Shown here in pieces: positions 6,929 to 6,965 of a DNA stretch of 6,965 nucleotides. Positions within the stretch are counted from its first letter, which is position 1; each line of letters opens with the position of its first letter. The notes beneath the pieces were generated by a model. It was not told where the DNA came from, did no database searches, and saw nothing but the letters and a program-made list of their open reading frames with translations. A program made the position numbers and the translations under genes. The stretch is from Candidatus Aerophobota bacterium (GTDB taxonomy: Bacteria > Aerophobota > Aerophobia > Aerophobales > AE-B3A), in assembly GCA_004376485.1 (NCBI GenBank), contig SOJT01000178.1, positions 1 to 6,965 of the forward strand, read 5' to 3'.

Positions 6929-6965
6929 GCATTCCTCTATCCACTCAATATACCATCTCACTTAC
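6929..6965. other. Short downstream end, nothing recognisable
   Basis: The 37 bases after the last stop show no hairpin followed by a T-run, no ribosome site and no start codon with a following frame. The operon terminator, or a further co-transcribed gene, must lie beyond the window. Confidence 0.6.

Overview
The window holds one compact, co-directional (+ strand) four-gene operon that fills almost the whole sequence. It is moderately AT-rich, has strong purine-rich ribosome binding sites, uses one TTG start, and has overlapping genes. The content (a GntR regulator plus a cobalamin-dependent carbon-skeleton mutase-type enzyme with its ATPase reactivase) suggests an anaerobic, amino-acid-fermenting bacterium, such as a clostridial, Synergistota- or Atribacterota-like lineage. 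This taxonomic guess is inference; nothing in the window fixes it.

Layout: bases 1-109 are a control region with a TTGACA -35 element and a perfect 19-bp palindrome (61-79) of the TTGGT-N3-ACCAA type bound by FadR/PdhR-type GntR repressors. Then follow a FadR-type GntR repressor (110-835), a DUF4392 protein related to the C-terminal domain of D-glutamate cyclase (832-1950), an octopine/nopaline (opine) dehydrogenase-family oxidoreductase (1943-3181), and a 1241-residue multidomain protein (3203-6928). The first three genes overlap by 4 and 8 bases and the fourth follows after 21 bases, so they are very probably co-transcribed. The last 37 bases show nothing recognisable.

The most notable object is the 1241-residue protein. 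It appears to carry in one chain counterparts of all three parts of the glutamate mutase system: an N-terminal B12-binding-like Rossmann domain (GlmS-like), a TIM-barrel catalytic domain (GlmE-like), and a C-terminal GlmL/MutL ASKHA ATPase that would reactivate the mutase. The barrel aligns with GlmE by eye, but the residues that hold glutamate in GlmE are largely replaced, and the B12 domain keeps the lower-ligand His while its other motif residues are degenerate. The substrate is therefore probably not glutamate, and the cofactor mode may be altered.

Together the genes look like a regulated catabolic module for an amino acid or imino-acid-like compound. The DUF4392 enzyme could act on a glutamate/5-oxoproline-like lactam or an amino acid, the opine dehydrogenase-like enzyme could perform NAD(P)-linked C-N or C-O redox chemistry, and the fused mutase could rearrange the carbon skeleton. 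The substrate and order of steps are inference only.
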